A DNA stretch of 64,000 nt from assembly GCA_007130885.1 (NCBI GenBank), contig SLRQ01000065.1, positions 82,286-146,285 of the forward strand, given 5' to 3'. Each line of letters starts with the position of its first letter. Within the stretch, counting starts at the first letter, position 1. A program made the position numbers and the translations under genes. The notes beneath the pieces were generated by a model that had not been told where the DNA came from, made no database searches, and saw only the letters and a program-made list of their open reading frames with translations. The stretch is from Deltaproteobacteria bacterium (lineage in GTDB: Bacteria > Myxococcota > Myxococcia > SLRQ01). Positions 1 to 9,082 of this stretch are shown piece after piece.

Positions 1-542
1 TTGCCTATCGAGCTTCCCAAGAAGACTCCGAGCGCCGGGCGAAGTCTTTCCAGGATGGAAAGCGCGCTGGCGTGCAAGCCGTGTACAGGCACAATCCTTG
101 TGCGTCCATGAAGTGAAGAGAGGTCCTGCAGCGCCATATCGAGAGCTGTCTTGCTAACGTCCACAGGAACGTAAAGCCCGGAGTCGTACCGGGACTCGAA
201 CGCATCTATCAGCAAGCTGGTCTTCCTTCCGCTTCCGGCGCCAAGCTCCACCAGCGGGATGGGTCCAGCCAGGTCAGCGATTTCGCCCGCGTGGCGCTCT
301 AGAATGGAAGCCTCCGCTCGAGTGGGGTAGTACTCCGGAAGATTCGTGATCAGCTCGAAAAGGCGGCTGCCTTCGGCGTCATAAAGCAGCCGATGCTCGA
401 GCGCGGGAAGTGGTTTCGCTAGTCCTTCAGCCACGCTCCGCGCGAAGCTGTCTCGATCCTCGCCATGTGTATCGCGGAAGACGCCATCCGTGGATGGACG
501 CAGCGTAGGCAACCGGCCGATGGCTTCTTGTAGGTGGGTCAT
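1..542 (-). CDS. egtD: L-histidine N-alpha-methyltransferase EgtD (3' end beyond the window)
   Basis: Only the first 180 codons are present; the frame is open to base 1, so the C-terminal part lies outside (the family is usually about 320 residues). The visible part has the EgtD signature GSRLFELITNLPEYYPTRAE near residues 63-82, followed by the SAM-binding glycine loop VELGAGSGRKTS and YVPVDVS. EgtD trimethylates the alpha-amino group of histidine to give hercynine, the first step of ergothioneine synthesis, in the cytoplasm. The ATG at 542 gives the start MTHLQEAIG; a longer form from a TTG about 54 bases upstream is possible, and neither has a strong ribosome site. It diverges from the prenyltransferase gene. 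No EgtB is seen; it may lie to the left. The family call is firm. Confidence 0.86.
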   Translation of the reverse strand, partial: MTHLQEAIGRLPTLRPSTDGVFRDTHGEDRDSFARSVAEGLAKPLPALEHRLLYDAEGSRLFELITNLPEYYPTRAEASILERHAGEIADLAGPIPLVELGAGSGRKTSLLIDAFESRYDSGLYVPVDVSKTALDMALQDLSSLHGRTRIVPVHGLHASALSILERLRPALGVFLGSSIG

Positions 543-693
543 ATTCGGCGAGAGTGAGGCTTCGAAAAACGCTAGGGCTTTCCCCCTGCCAGTCAACCCG
601 CCAGCCCAAAAAGCAGGTGCTCACGCCGGTGCAAAACTGTCTCTAATATTTCGCTGATGTGTGGTATGAATCCCCGACTTCAAGGAGGAGCCG

Positions 694-1596
694 ATGGTCA
701 AGGCGGAAAAAGTCAAGATCTGGGCGGCGCAGATCCGGGCGCCTTTTCTTCTGCTGGCGGTGATGCTGGTCTTGATAGGTGGTGCCGCGGCCTACAGGGA
801 TGGCGTTTTCGACGTATTACGCTTCCTTCTGGCGATGTTCGGTACGATCTTCGCGCATGCCTCCGTCAACCTCTGGAACGAGCTGTCGGACTACAAGACC
901 AAGATTGACGAGCACACGCCGCGCACTCCCTTTTCCGGGGGTAGCGGCAACCTTCAGGCCGGCATGACCTCGCCGGAAGGAGTGCGGATGGCGGCCATAG
1001 GTGCCTTGCTGGCCGCCCTGGCCTGCGGCCTGTACCTGACATTCGTTTCAGGCCCATTGCTCCTGGTGTTCGTCGTCGCAGGTGGTATATCCGCCGTATT
1101 CTACACCAGCCATATGGCACGTTTCGGTCTGGGCGAGTTGGCCGCGGGCCTCTGTCTTGGCTCCTTCGTGGTTCTCGGTACGTACTTTTGCATGGCCGGC
1201 GAGTTGACCTGGCCGGTGGTCTGGCTCTCGATTCCGCCGGGTATACTTACGACTCTCCTGCTGTTGCTCAACGAGTTTCCGGATGCCGATGCCGATCGAC
1301 GTGGCGGCAGGCGCCACCTCGTCATTCTTTTGGGCCGGCGCAAAGCCGCGGTGCTCTACACTGCTGGATTGGCTGCCGTCTATGCCGTGGTCGGGGCTGG
1401 CGTGGCCTTCGAATGGTTCCCCCTCGCGGCTTTGCTTGCCTATCTGACATTGCCTCTGGCCATACGCGCGGCCATAGGCGCTTTGCGTGATGGTGCTGGA
1501 AACGATCTTTCAAGGTTGGTGCCGGCGCAGGCCGCGAATGTCGGAGTAGTGCTGGTTACCGACCTTCTACTTGCGGTGGCTTACTTCATCGCCTAA
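694..1596 (+). CDS. UbiA-family prenyltransferase (MenA-like)
   Basis: A 300-residue, almost wholly membrane-embedded protein with the two Asp-rich motifs of the UbiA superfamily: NELSDYKTKID at residues 62-72 (Mg-diphosphate binding) and NEFPDADADRRGGRR at about 193-207. Such enzymes transfer a polyprenyl chain to an aromatic acceptor at the inner membrane. The second motif with DADADRRGG is most like 1,4-dihydroxy-2-naphthoate prenyltransferases (MenA) and their relatives, so a menaquinone or other quinone role is the best guess, but the substrate cannot be read from sequence. The start ATG has an excellent AAGGAGG site five bases upstream. No other quinone gene is adjacent, so context does not help. 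Confidence 0.82.
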   Translation: MVKAEKVKIWAAQIRAPFLLLAVMLVLIGGAAAYRDGVFDVLRFLLAMFGTIFAHASVNLWNELSDYKTKIDEHTPRTPFSGGSGNLQAGMTSPEGVRMAAIGALLAALACGLYLTFVSGPLLLVFVVAGGISAVFYTSHMARFGLGELAAGLCLGSFVVLGTYFCMAGELTWPVVWLSIPPGILTTLLLLLNEFPDADADRRGGRRHLVILLGRRKAAVLYTAGLAAVYAVVGAGVAFEWFPLAALLAYLTLPLAIRAAIGALRDGAGNDLSRLVPAQAANVGVVLVTDLLLAVAYFIA

Positions 1597-1660
1597 CGCG
1601 GGCGATTCCTTATCCCGGTGAATGAATCGTTCTCGGCAAACGCCTCGAAAGGCCTGACCC

Positions 1661-2524
1661 GTGAAGAAGGAAACGAGACTTGTCATAGGTTGCCACTTGT
1701 CCATCTCGGCGGGTTTCCATAAGGCAGGGCTCGATGCGGTATCAATAGGAGCCAACACATTCCAGTTTTTCAGCCGCAACCCTCGAGGAGGACGAGCGAG
1801 GGCGCTGGAGCCCGCCGATCTCGAAAGACTCGGCGATCTGATACGGCGCTACGATTTCGGACCGCTTTTCGCGCATGCGCCTTACACCTTGAACCCCTGC
1901 TCGGAGAAGGAGTCGGTTCGTGAGTTTGCAAGGATGGTTCTTCGGGAGGACCTTGCGCGGGTGGCCCGGCTTCCGAATAGCTACTACATCATCCATCCAG
2001 GCTCGAGGGGCGGGATGGAGGTTGCATCAGCCATAGAGCTGGTTGCGCGCTCCTTGAACGAGGCCCTCGAGGAGCAACCGGGCGTCACGCTGCTTTTGGA
2101 AGGTATGGCCGGCAGAGGCTCGGAGGTCGGCGGTACATTCGAGGAGCTGCGAGAGATAATCGATGCCGTCGAAAATAATTCATCGATTGGAGTGTGTCTT
2201 GATAGCTGTCATCTCTTGGCCGCCGGGTACGACATAGTAAACGACCTGGACGGAGTGTTGCGGGAAATCGATGCTGTTATCGGTCTGGAACGCGTGAAGG
2301 CCGTTCATTTGAACGATAGCAAGTTCGGTTTGGGATCAAAGAAGGATAGGCACGCGCCCATCGGAGAAGGCGAGATCGGCGCGGAGGCAGTGCTACGTCT
2401 AATCAATCATCCGGTTTTGACCGGTTTGCCGTTCAACCTGGAGACCCCCGGTGACCTGGATAGTTGGGCAAGAGAGATTGCTTTACTGCGAGAAGGCTAT
2501 CGAGGGGTTAAGGGAAAAGGATGA
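1661..2524 (+). CDS. nfo: Endonuclease IV (apurinic/apyrimidinic endonuclease)
   Basis: A 287-residue TIM-barrel AP endonuclease of the Nfo/Apn1 family, which cuts 5' of abasic sites in base excision repair using three zinc ions. Metal-ligand blocks are in the expected order: GCHLS at the N terminus, FAHAPYTLN, IIHPGS, LLEGMAGRGSEVG, CLDSCHLLAAGYD, VHLNDSK, DRHAPIGEGEIG and FNLETPG. Length matches the family. The start is a GTG preceded by AAAGG. The stop codon is two bases from the stop of the convergent tldE gene, the two stops forming the palindrome TGACGTCA. It could form a loose repair grouping with the AAG glycosylase gene at the other end of the window, but they are not linked. Confidence 0.95.
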   Translation: MKKETRLVIGCHLSISAGFHKAGLDAVSIGANTFQFFSRNPRGGRARALEPADLERLGDLIRRYDFGPLFAHAPYTLNPCSEKESVREFARMVLREDLARVARLPNSYYIIHPGSRGGMEVASAIELVARSLNEALEEQPGVTLLLEGMAGRGSEVGGTFEELREIIDAVENNSSIGVCLDSCHLLAAGYDIVNDLDGVLREIDAVIGLERVKAVHLNDSKFGLGSKKDRHAPIGEGEIGAEAVLRLINHPVLTGLPFNLETPGDLDSWAREIALLREGYRGVKGKG

Positions 2525-2526
2525 CG

Positions 2527-3855
2527 TCAGGTTCCCGCTACGGATACTCCAGGCAGCTTCAGCGTGGGAACTCGCGATCTGGAGTACTCGAAGGGATCGT
2601 TTCCAACTTCGGCAAGAGACATCAGTAAATCCTGAACCTTCCCTCCGACGTTGACCTCGGCCACCGGCCGGCCAATCTCGCCGTCTTCTATGAGGAAGCC
2701 TCCGATTCCCGCTGAGTAGTCACCAGTCAAGCTGTTGGAGTTGCCTCCGAGAAAAGAGTTGACGAAGATCCCCTTCTCTACTCCCTTGATTATCTCCTCG
2801 GCCGAATATGTACCGGGGCTGATCAGGAGGTTGCTCGCGGAGCCGGTGGTCGGCTGCAGATCCAATCTGCGGGCGTAATAGGTGTCCAGATAATAGTTTT
2901 TCAAGACACCGGATTCGATGATCGGACGAGTGCGCGCGGGGATGCCTTCACCGTCGAAAAGGCGCGAGGCGAGCCCTTGCTTCATCAATGGATTGTCCGT
3001 GATTGTCAATTTAGGCGCGGCTATTTTTTTGTTCAGCTTTCCCTTCAGGAAGGACCGATCCTGGTGAAGCGATTGGCCTGAAAGAGGTCCCCGGATGAGA
3101 CGCAAGATCCACGGTGCCGCTCGGTTCTCCAGCACCAGTGTATAAGTGCCTGTCGGGACCGGTCCGGCGCCCAGCGTACTAAGGGCCCGGCGCGCGGCCT
3201 CCGTGCCGATGCTCTCCGGGTCGTCCAGTGTCGAGAGCTTGACTCCCTGTTGATATGCCCATTGAGACCTTCGTCTGTGATCATCGTCCTGAACAGCCGC
3301 GCTTCCTACTACGTAGAAGGAGGTGGAATCTTGATAACCCTCGAAGCCTTCACTGGTAAGCAGAACTTGCTGGCCGCGGCGTTCGTTGAATCCTCCCTGC
3401 GCGGAAAACACGGCCTCATCCACGGCGCGTGCTGCTTTGTCGGCCCGCAAGGCCATATCCATCTTTCGTTCCTTCGAGACCTTGTCGATGGCGGGGTCGA
3501 AATTGTCGAGATCGACTGCCGGAAGCTCCTCGATGAGCTCCGAGTCTGGAAGTGCCCGGTCCGGTTCGGGATGAAGAAGGCGTGTGGCCTCGAACGCGCG
3601 TTCCACGAAGGCATCGACGGCTTGATTGCTCAAATCAGACGTGCTGGCCTCCGCGTACTTACCGTTTACGAATAAACGCAAGAAAAGCCCACGGTCGGAC
3701 GATTCCTCAAGGCTCTCCACCATGCCGTTTCGTGTTCCTACCTTGAAAAACCGACTGCGGCTGACGCTCGCCGAAGACTGGCTGGCACCCAGCTTCTCCG
3801 CGGCCGAGAGAACGCGCTTTGCTATGGCGGTCAATTCATTTTTTGTTTCTCTCAT
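2527..3855 (-). CDS. tldE: TldE/PmbA-family metalloprotease subunit
   Basis: A 442-residue PmbA/TldE protein. In enterobacteria TldE pairs with the zinc protease TldD to degrade unfolded peptides and mature microcin B17. TldE lacks the HExxxH motif, and none is seen here. Family landmarks are the N-terminal KVGTRNGMVESLEES region, a central TGTYTLVLENRAAPWILRL and the C-terminal NSLTGDYSAGIGGFLIEDG. The ATG at 3855 is chosen because GGAGGT lies seven bases upstream and because it overlaps the tldD stop by four bases (ATGA), implying coupled translation; an open extension to 3966 lies inside tldD and is unlikely to be used. No signal peptide is seen, unlike its partner. Confidence 0.92.
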   Translation of the reverse strand: MRETKNELTAIAKRVLSAAEKLGASQSSASVSRSRFFKVGTRNGMVESLEESSDRGLFLRLFVNGKYAEASTSDLSNQAVDAFVERAFEATRLLHPEPDRALPDSELIEELPAVDLDNFDPAIDKVSKERKMDMALRADKAARAVDEAVFSAQGGFNERRGQQVLLTSEGFEGYQDSTSFYVVGSAAVQDDDHRRRSQWAYQQGVKLSTLDDPESIGTEAARRALSTLGAGPVPTGTYTLVLENRAAPWILRLIRGPLSGQSLHQDRSFLKGKLNKKIAAPKLTITDNPLMKQGLASRLFDGEGIPARTRPIIESGVLKNYYLDTYYARRLDLQPTTGSASNLLISPGTYSAEEIIKGVEKGIFVNSFLGGNSNSLTGDYSAGIGGFLIEDGEIGRPVAEVNVGGKVQDLLMSLAEVGNDPFEYSRSRVPTLKLPGVSVAGT

Positions 3856-5429
3856 GTCTCTACCTCCACACGGGGGGCAGCTTCGACGCCGCCCACGGAA
3901 ATAGCGGAGACCTTCACATGGGGCTGCCCATACCCGACAGGTACCCGCTGACCTCCTTTTCCACACGCTCCGAAACCGCTGGGTTCGATCTTCAAGTCGT
4001 CTCCGACCATTGTGACCCTACCGAGGACCTCTGGTCCGTTTCCGATGAGGTTCACGTCCTTGATGGGAGGACCAATCTTTCCTTTTTCGATCAAGAAGCC
4101 GTAATTGACGTAGAACGAAAAATCGCCTGGTCCTATGCTGACCTGGCCGTTGCTGAAAGATACGGCATAGATACCTCTGTCCACCGACGAGATGATTTCA
4201 TCCTTCTCATGATGACCGGGCTCCATATAGGTGACTCTCATGCGGGGCTGCACGTAATGCTTGTACGATTGCCGCCGGCCGTTGCCGGTAACGGGAGCGC
4301 CCATGACGGCGGCGCTTAACTTGTCCTGCATGTAAGTGCGCAGTTTTCCATTCTCGATGAGGACGGTTTTCTCCGTCAGGATCCCCTCGTCATCGACTCT
4401 TAGCGAGCCCAAATCTCCCTCGTGCAAGCCGGTATCGACCACCGTGCATAGCTCAGAGGCCACTTTCTCCCCAATACGGTCGGCGTACACGGATAGCCCC
4501 TTGCGATTGAAGTCCGCCTCTAGACCGTGGCCGACGGCTTCGTGAAGTAGAATGCCGCTGGAGCCGGGAGCCATGACCACCGGCATCGTTCCGGCCGGGG
4601 GCGTGACCGCGTCGAAGAGAAGAAGTGTCCGCCGGACCGCTTCATCGGATACCGCCGCGATAATTTCGTCGGAGAAGAACTCGGCGCCGCGGCGGCCGCC
4701 CATGTTGTAGTAGTTCCGTTCGGTCTTCCCGTCTTGGGACGCCACCACCATGACAAAGAGCCCGACCCTGGGCCTCACGTCGTGGAAGATTCCCCCATCA
4801 CTGGTAGCGATCATGACCTCATCCAAGGCATCTTGCTGGATTACCTGCACCCGCTCGACTCGTGGGTCGGCAGCCTTGGCGAAGGCGTTGGCTTTCTCGA
4901 CGATTGCGATCTTATCGGCAAGGTCTATCTCCGTCATGATGACCCTGGCGGGGTAGCGCCCGGGGATCTCTACCGGCTCCAGAGGGGTGTCGAGCGGGGA
5001 GGCGGTGGTGCCCGAGGCGATGAGAGACGCGGTCTTGGCCGCCTCCACCATGGATTTCTCGGTAAGCTCCTCGGTGTAGGCGTAACCGGTCTGCTCTCCG
5101 TTTACTACCCGAACGCCTACGCCCATACCCGCACCTACACCTGCCCGAGATACCTTGTCGTCTTCCAGGTGCAGGCTCTGGGTGGTTTGGCGCTGCCAGT
5201 AGACATCGGCAAAATCCCCTCCTCTCAACAGTGCGGCATTCAAGACCCTCTGCATTACCTCCGGTGAAGGATGACCGCCGGAGCCGTTGAGCTGCAAGCC
5301 GGTTTCGTCGATGCCGGGGCCGTTTCGGAGGGCGCAACCGATCAGACCTGGAACATAAGGAAGTGCGCCGACAAGGACGCCGCCCTTCAAAACACCGGAT
5401 ACGAACTGTCTTCTCGATATGTTCTTCAT
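3852..5429 (-). CDS. tldD: TldD-family zinc protease with a Tat/lipoprotein signal
   Basis: A 525-residue TldD metalloprotease with the zinc motif HEAVGH at residues 296-301 and the surrounding APGSSGILLHEAVGHGLEADF, plus the C-terminal GACGKGGQ typical of the family. Unlike enterobacterial TldD (about 480 residues, cytoplasmic) it has about 45 extra N-terminal residues: SRRQFVSG (residues 5-12, a twin-arginine motif), a hydrophobic stretch, and GLIGC with Cys32 in lipobox context. This predicts Tat export and lipid anchoring, in conflict with the usual cytoplasmic role. The start has AGAGGA upstream. It is first of a two-gene operon with tldE (four-base overlap). The protease call is firm; the export call is inference from the signal. 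Confidence 0.93.
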   Translation of the reverse strand: MKNISRRQFVSGVLKGGVLVGALPYVPGLIGCALRNGPGIDETGLQLNGSGGHPSPEVMQRVLNAALLRGGDFADVYWQRQTTQSLHLEDDKVSRAGVGAGMGVGVRVVNGEQTGYAYTEELTEKSMVEAAKTASLIASGTTASPLDTPLEPVEIPGRYPARVIMTEIDLADKIAIVEKANAFAKAADPRVERVQVIQQDALDEVMIATSDGGIFHDVRPRVGLFVMVVASQDGKTERNYYNMGGRRGAEFFSDEIIAAVSDEAVRRTLLLFDAVTPPAGTMPVVMAPGSSGILLHEAVGHGLEADFNRKGLSVYADRIGEKVASELCTVVDTGLHEGDLGSLRVDDEGILTEKTVLIENGKLRTYMQDKLSAAVMGAPVTGNGRRQSYKHYVQPRMRVTYMEPGHHEKDEIISSVDRGIYAVSFSNGQVSIGPGDFSFYVNYGFLIEKGKIGPPIKDVNLIGNGPEVLGRVTMVGDDLKIEPSGFGACGKGGQRVPVGYGQPHVKVSAISVGGVEAAPRVEVET

Positions 5430-5814
5430 CGGATCCTCTTTGTTCGAAACAGCGAAGGTATTGCGTCCGATACTGCGAGTCGAGGCAAGCCGTGCTCTTC
5501 TCGCCTACCCTGACCCGTGTAGGCCGAGGGCCGGCTCCCGGAATCAGCCCGGAGGCCCGATGTCGCCGGAACGCATGAATCGGGAACGGTTGCCGGCTGC
5601 TTAAATTCTCGAGGCTTGAAGGCGGGTAACGATGCGTGCCGGGCGCAAGCCCCCAGGTCAGGTGTAACGGACGACATTAAAGTCGTTCATACCAAATGGG
5701 ACTTTTTTGGGTGAAGAATTCGGAGAATCCCGCCGCCGCGCGAAACCGCGGTCCAGGCCCGCACGGAATGCCGGGCGCCGTTAGGCAGGCGGAGGTCTGG
5801 GCCTAGACGGCCCT
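5430..5814. other. Intergenic region between the ferredoxin and tldD genes
   Basis: A 385-base stretch with no gene I can support. It must hold the tldD promoter on the minus strand and the end of the ferredoxin transcript. Visible structure is limited to a GC hairpin at about 5733-5748 (CCGCG, a short loop, CGCGG) and a small hairpin with ACGAC/GTCGT arms around ATTAAA near 5670. Neither is followed by a T tract in either direction, so no intrinsic terminator is called. A short minus-strand open frame here has no recognisable product. Confidence 0.5.
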
Positions 5815-6045
5815 TCAGCCGTCGTTTCCTATGGCGTCCGATGGGCAGGCCTCGATCGCTTCCTCGCAGAGAGCCTTCTCGTCATCGGTTTGCGGCTGCT
5901 TGATTACCTTCGCCAGGTCGCTTTCCTCATCCATGACGAAGAAATCCGGAGCGGTCTCTACGCACGCCTCACAGGAAATGCAGTCGGAGTCCACATAGTA
6001 CGGCCCGGGCGGTTGGCCCTCCAGCTTGTTGTTCTTGTCAGCCAC
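5815..6045 (-). CDS. [4Fe-4S] ferredoxin (single cluster)
   Basis: A 76-residue acidic ferredoxin. The cluster ligands are CISCEACV (CxxCxxC, residues 22-28) and a distant Cys in EAIEACPSDAI near the C terminus, the 3+1 pattern of single-cluster ferredoxins; a second cluster motif is absent. It should carry single electrons at low potential in the cytoplasm; no partner enzyme is adjacent. The start is GTG at 6045, chosen for the GGGAGGA site five bases before it and because homologous sequence begins there; the frame is open further upstream but that part has no ferredoxin character. It is probably its own transcription unit, with a 134-base gap to the upstream carrier gene. Confidence 0.88.
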   Translation of the reverse strand: MADKNNKLEGQPPGPYYVDSDCISCEACVETAPDFFVMDEESDLAKVIKQPQTDDEKALCEEAIEACPSDAIGNDG

Positions 6046-6179
6046 GTTTTCCTCCCGCTGTCGGCAAGGTCTTCCGGGCGCAATCACATAGCCACTGTTT
6101 CGAGCGGAGGCAACCAAGACGGAGATCATCGCCACTCCTGAACCGGCGGGAGCGAGACCGTGTGACCCGTTTCGGCGAA

Positions 6180-7187
6180 TTAGAGGAGGCTTGGGATCTT
6201 TTGCTCCTCCGCGAGATTTGCCCGGCGGAAGTACAGGGTCACGAACAACGAGACGAACACGATGAAAAGAGTATAGAGCGCGGGGACGATGAGAACATGG
6301 GCTAGATAGGCCGAATCTCGATAGGAAACCAAAACGATGGTTATCGCAAGCGGACCGTTTTGAATGCCGGTCTCGAGACCAACGGTACGGGCGTTCTTCG
6401 GATGCAGCCGAATCATCTTCGCGATGTTGTAGGCAATCGAGATTCCGAACAGGCCGAGGCAAATCGTTATGAAGTAGACCTGCCAAGACATGGCAGCAAG
6501 GATTCCCCAGTTACGAGGAACCCAAGTAACAATCAGATAAACAATGAAGAGAATGCCTAGAATGCCTCCCACCAACTCCAAAACCGCCCCGATGTTTGCG
6601 TTGTACCGCCGGATTGTCATCGCGAGGAATACAGGCACAAGCATCAGACCGATTGTGACCATAATGTTCGCGAGGGGAATCTGAAGGTCCTGAACCGTTC
6701 GTGTATCAATGCCCATTATCCAGCCGGCGAGTAACAACTCGCCATATAGGTAGAGAGCCAGAGGCGTCATGACAACCGCCCAAATCGTCGAGTTCGTGGT
6801 CATCATCACGCTGAGCGCGAGATTCCCTTTGGAAAAGTAGGTAAAAATGTTCGAAGTGGTACCGCCGGGAATCGAGCCCATCAGAAGGGCGCTGACGGCT
6901 ACCGACCAGATAACGGCTTGAGGCAGGTCGGTCATGGGTACCAAGAGGACGTAAACCATTAGGAACGCGAGTAGCGGCATGATTCCGAACTGCGTAACCC
7001 ATCCTATGATTAGTCCCGCTGGACGCTTCAGCGCAGAAAAGAAATCACGTGGTGTCGTCGATGCCCCCATACCCAGCATGATGAAAAACGCCATGAGGAC
7101 GAGCAATATCGTTTCGCTGGTCTTGACGAACTCGTCGGGATCGATCTCGGGCAGCGTCATTCCCACTAAAGTAGGTAGCAAAGACAT
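6180..7187 (-). CDS. Bile acid:sodium symporter (BASS/SBF) family membrane transporter
   Basis: A 335-residue integral membrane protein with about nine to ten hydrophobic segments. Family marks include GSIPGGTTSNIFTYFSKGN in the first half, NSTIWAVVMTPL next to it and ETGIQNGPLAITIV in the second half; these are the crossing-helix regions that bind sodium in the BASS fold. Members import organic anions such as bile acids, pantothenate or pyruvate with sodium; the substrate here is unknown. Two ATGs six bases apart are possible; the inner one at 7187 has AAAGGA five bases upstream and is preferred. The fadD gene ends just upstream on the same strand, so the two are probably co-transcribed. Confidence 0.85.
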   Translation of the reverse strand: MSLLPTLVGMTLPEIDPDEFVKTSETILLVLMAFFIMLGMGASTTPRDFFSALKRPAGLIIGWVTQFGIMPLLAFLMVYVLLVPMTDLPQAVIWSVAVSALLMGSIPGGTTSNIFTYFSKGNLALSVMMTTNSTIWAVVMTPLALYLYGELLLAGWIMGIDTRTVQDLQIPLANIMVTIGLMLVPVFLAMTIRRYNANIGAVLELVGGILGILFIVYLIVTWVPRNWGILAAMSWQVYFITICLGLFGISIAYNIAKMIRLHPKNARTVGLETGIQNGPLAITIVLVSYRDSAYLAHVLIVPALYTLFIVFVSLFVTLYFRRANLAEEQKIPSLL

Positions 7188-7221
7188 GTCCATCCTTTAG
7201 CTCCTTTTACGTCGCTGCAAG

Positions 7222-8982
7222 CTAGGGAGCGGCCGAAGATTTCGGTGCCGCCGACCCCGAGGAGGCTTCCTCGCCGAGAATCTCTGAACGCAAATCCTTG
7301 CGCAGGATCTTTCCGATTAGGCTCTTGGGTAGCTCGTCGCGCCACTTTACATGCTTTGGTATTTTGTATCTTGCAAGCGATTTTCGGCAGTGGCTTATTA
7401 CTTCTTCCTTGGTGAGATCTGGATTAGACCTCACGACGTAGGCCTGCACGATCTCGCCCGAGGCCGGATCCGGTACACCTATGACGGCGGCTTCCTTGAC
7501 TCCGGGATGCTCTGCTATCACTTCCTCGACTTCATTCGGGTATACGTTGAACCCGCTGACCAGGATCATGTCCTTCTTCCGGTCGACTATGTGGAAGTAG
7601 CCGTCCTCGTCCATCTTGCCGATGTCTCCCGTATGCAGCCAGCCGCCGGTGAGTGTCTGCTCAGTCTCTTCCGGACGTTGCCAGTAGCCCAGCATGATCT
7701 GTGGACCGCGGGCGACGATCTCCCCAGGCTCATCTATGTCGACCGGATTGTCATCCTCATCTACGCAGCGCATCTCGGTGGAGGGGACGGGTATGCCTAT
7801 GCTGCCGGGTTTGACCATTCCCCCCAGCGGGTTGAAGCTTAGGACCGGCGAAGATTCGCTCAAGCCGTATCCCTCCACCACCGGGCTTCCGGTGACCTCC
7901 TCCCACCGTTTGGCCACGGACTCGTGAAGCGCCATCCCTCCCGCGACGGATGCAAAAAGATGACGTGGGGGGTGCTCCACGAACCACCTCTCGTTGAGCA
8001 GAGCGTTGAAAAGCGTGTTTACGCCGGGCAGCCAGGTGACACGGTAGTTCTCGAAGGCCCGCTTCAGGTTGCTTGGAGGACGTGGTGCCGGAATAAGGAT
8101 GTTACGGCTTCCGGTGTAATAGAATCCGAGCAGAGATACGGTAAACGCGAATATATGATAGAGCGGAAGCGCCGTTAGGATGACCTCTTTCCCGGGCCGG
8201 ATGTGCTTGCCGGCCATTGCGAGCATCTGCTCGGTGTTGGAGAGCAGGTTTCCATGAGAGAGAGTGGCACCCTTGGAGACGCCGGTGGTACCGCCGGTGT
8301 ACTGCAGGGCCGCCACGGAGTCATGATCGACACCTTCGATGTACTGGGCTAGGCGTTGATCTTTCTCTTTGGTTTCGAGCCGGTGACGCCCTTCTTCCAG
8401 AGCAGTCCCCAGTCGTGTGTGCGGTACCGTGATTGGAGGTAGTGAGCGATCCCAGTACCTTTGTACTATTCGTATGATGCCGGCGACGATGGGGGGGAAG
8501 AACTCCCCGACCCGTGCCGTGATAACGGTTTGGATGTCGGTCTTGGGCAGCACCTCGGTGAGACGGTCGGCGAACATATCGATAATGACGACGGCTCTGG
8601 CGCCGGAATCACTGAACTGATGCGCCATCTCGGTAGGGGTATAGAGTGGGTTGGTGTTGACCAGCACGCACCCCGCCTTCAGTACTCCAAAGACGACCAC
8701 GGGATAGGAGAGGCAGTTGGGTAGTTGTACGGCAACGCGGTCGCCCGGCTCCAGCCCCACGACCTCACGCAGATACACGGCGAAAGCGTCGGAAAGATGA
8801 TCCACCTGGCCGAATCGGAGTGAACCGTTCATTCCGTTCCAGTTGCACTGGGTGAAAGCTATGTTGTTCTCGTTACCCTCTGTGGCTGCTCGCAACAAAT
8901 CCGGAATCGTTCGGTGCTGCAACTGGGCAATCTCGGCCGGAACCCCCGGAGGGTAATGCTTGATGAAAGGACGCTCTCTCAT
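7222..8982 (-). CDS. fadD: Long-chain fatty acid-CoA ligase
   Basis: A 586-residue ANL-superfamily adenylating enzyme activating long-chain fatty acids to acyl-CoA via an acyl-AMP intermediate. The AMP-binding P-loop YTGGTTGVSKGA, the core EGYGLSESSP, the hinge GWLHTGDIG and DRKKDMILVSGFNVYPNEVEE, and the C-terminal catalytic lysine in LPKSLIGKILRKDLR are all present. The N terminus RERPFIKHYPPGVPAEI is characteristic of bacterial FadD, which is why the ATG at 8982 is chosen rather than an upstream one at 9048. The C terminus ends in a short Ala/Ser-rich tail. It feeds beta-oxidation or phospholipid synthesis; no beta-oxidation genes are nearby. Confidence 0.93.
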   Translation of the reverse strand: MRERPFIKHYPPGVPAEIAQLQHRTIPDLLRAATEGNENNIAFTQCNWNGMNGSLRFGQVDHLSDAFAVYLREVVGLEPGDRVAVQLPNCLSYPVVVFGVLKAGCVLVNTNPLYTPTEMAHQFSDSGARAVVIIDMFADRLTEVLPKTDIQTVITARVGEFFPPIVAGIIRIVQRYWDRSLPPITVPHTRLGTALEEGRHRLETKEKDQRLAQYIEGVDHDSVAALQYTGGTTGVSKGATLSHGNLLSNTEQMLAMAGKHIRPGKEVILTALPLYHIFAFTVSLLGFYYTGSRNILIPAPRPPSNLKRAFENYRVTWLPGVNTLFNALLNERWFVEHPPRHLFASVAGGMALHESVAKRWEEVTGSPVVEGYGLSESSPVLSFNPLGGMVKPGSIGIPVPSTEMRCVDEDDNPVDIDEPGEIVARGPQIMLGYWQRPEETEQTLTGGWLHTGDIGKMDEDGYFHIVDRKKDMILVSGFNVYPNEVEEVIAEHPGVKEAAVIGVPDPASGEIVQAYVVRSNPDLTKEEVISHCRKSLARYKIPKHVKWRDELPKSLIGKILRKDLRSEILGEEASSGSAAPKSSAAP

Positions 8983-9082
8983 CCATATGCCATAGCATGA
9001 AAATATCCTGATGCGAAAAGTCTTTTTTGCGTGATGATACAGGCGCACACGTGGGATGTGTTCGACAAGTCAATCAAGGTCT

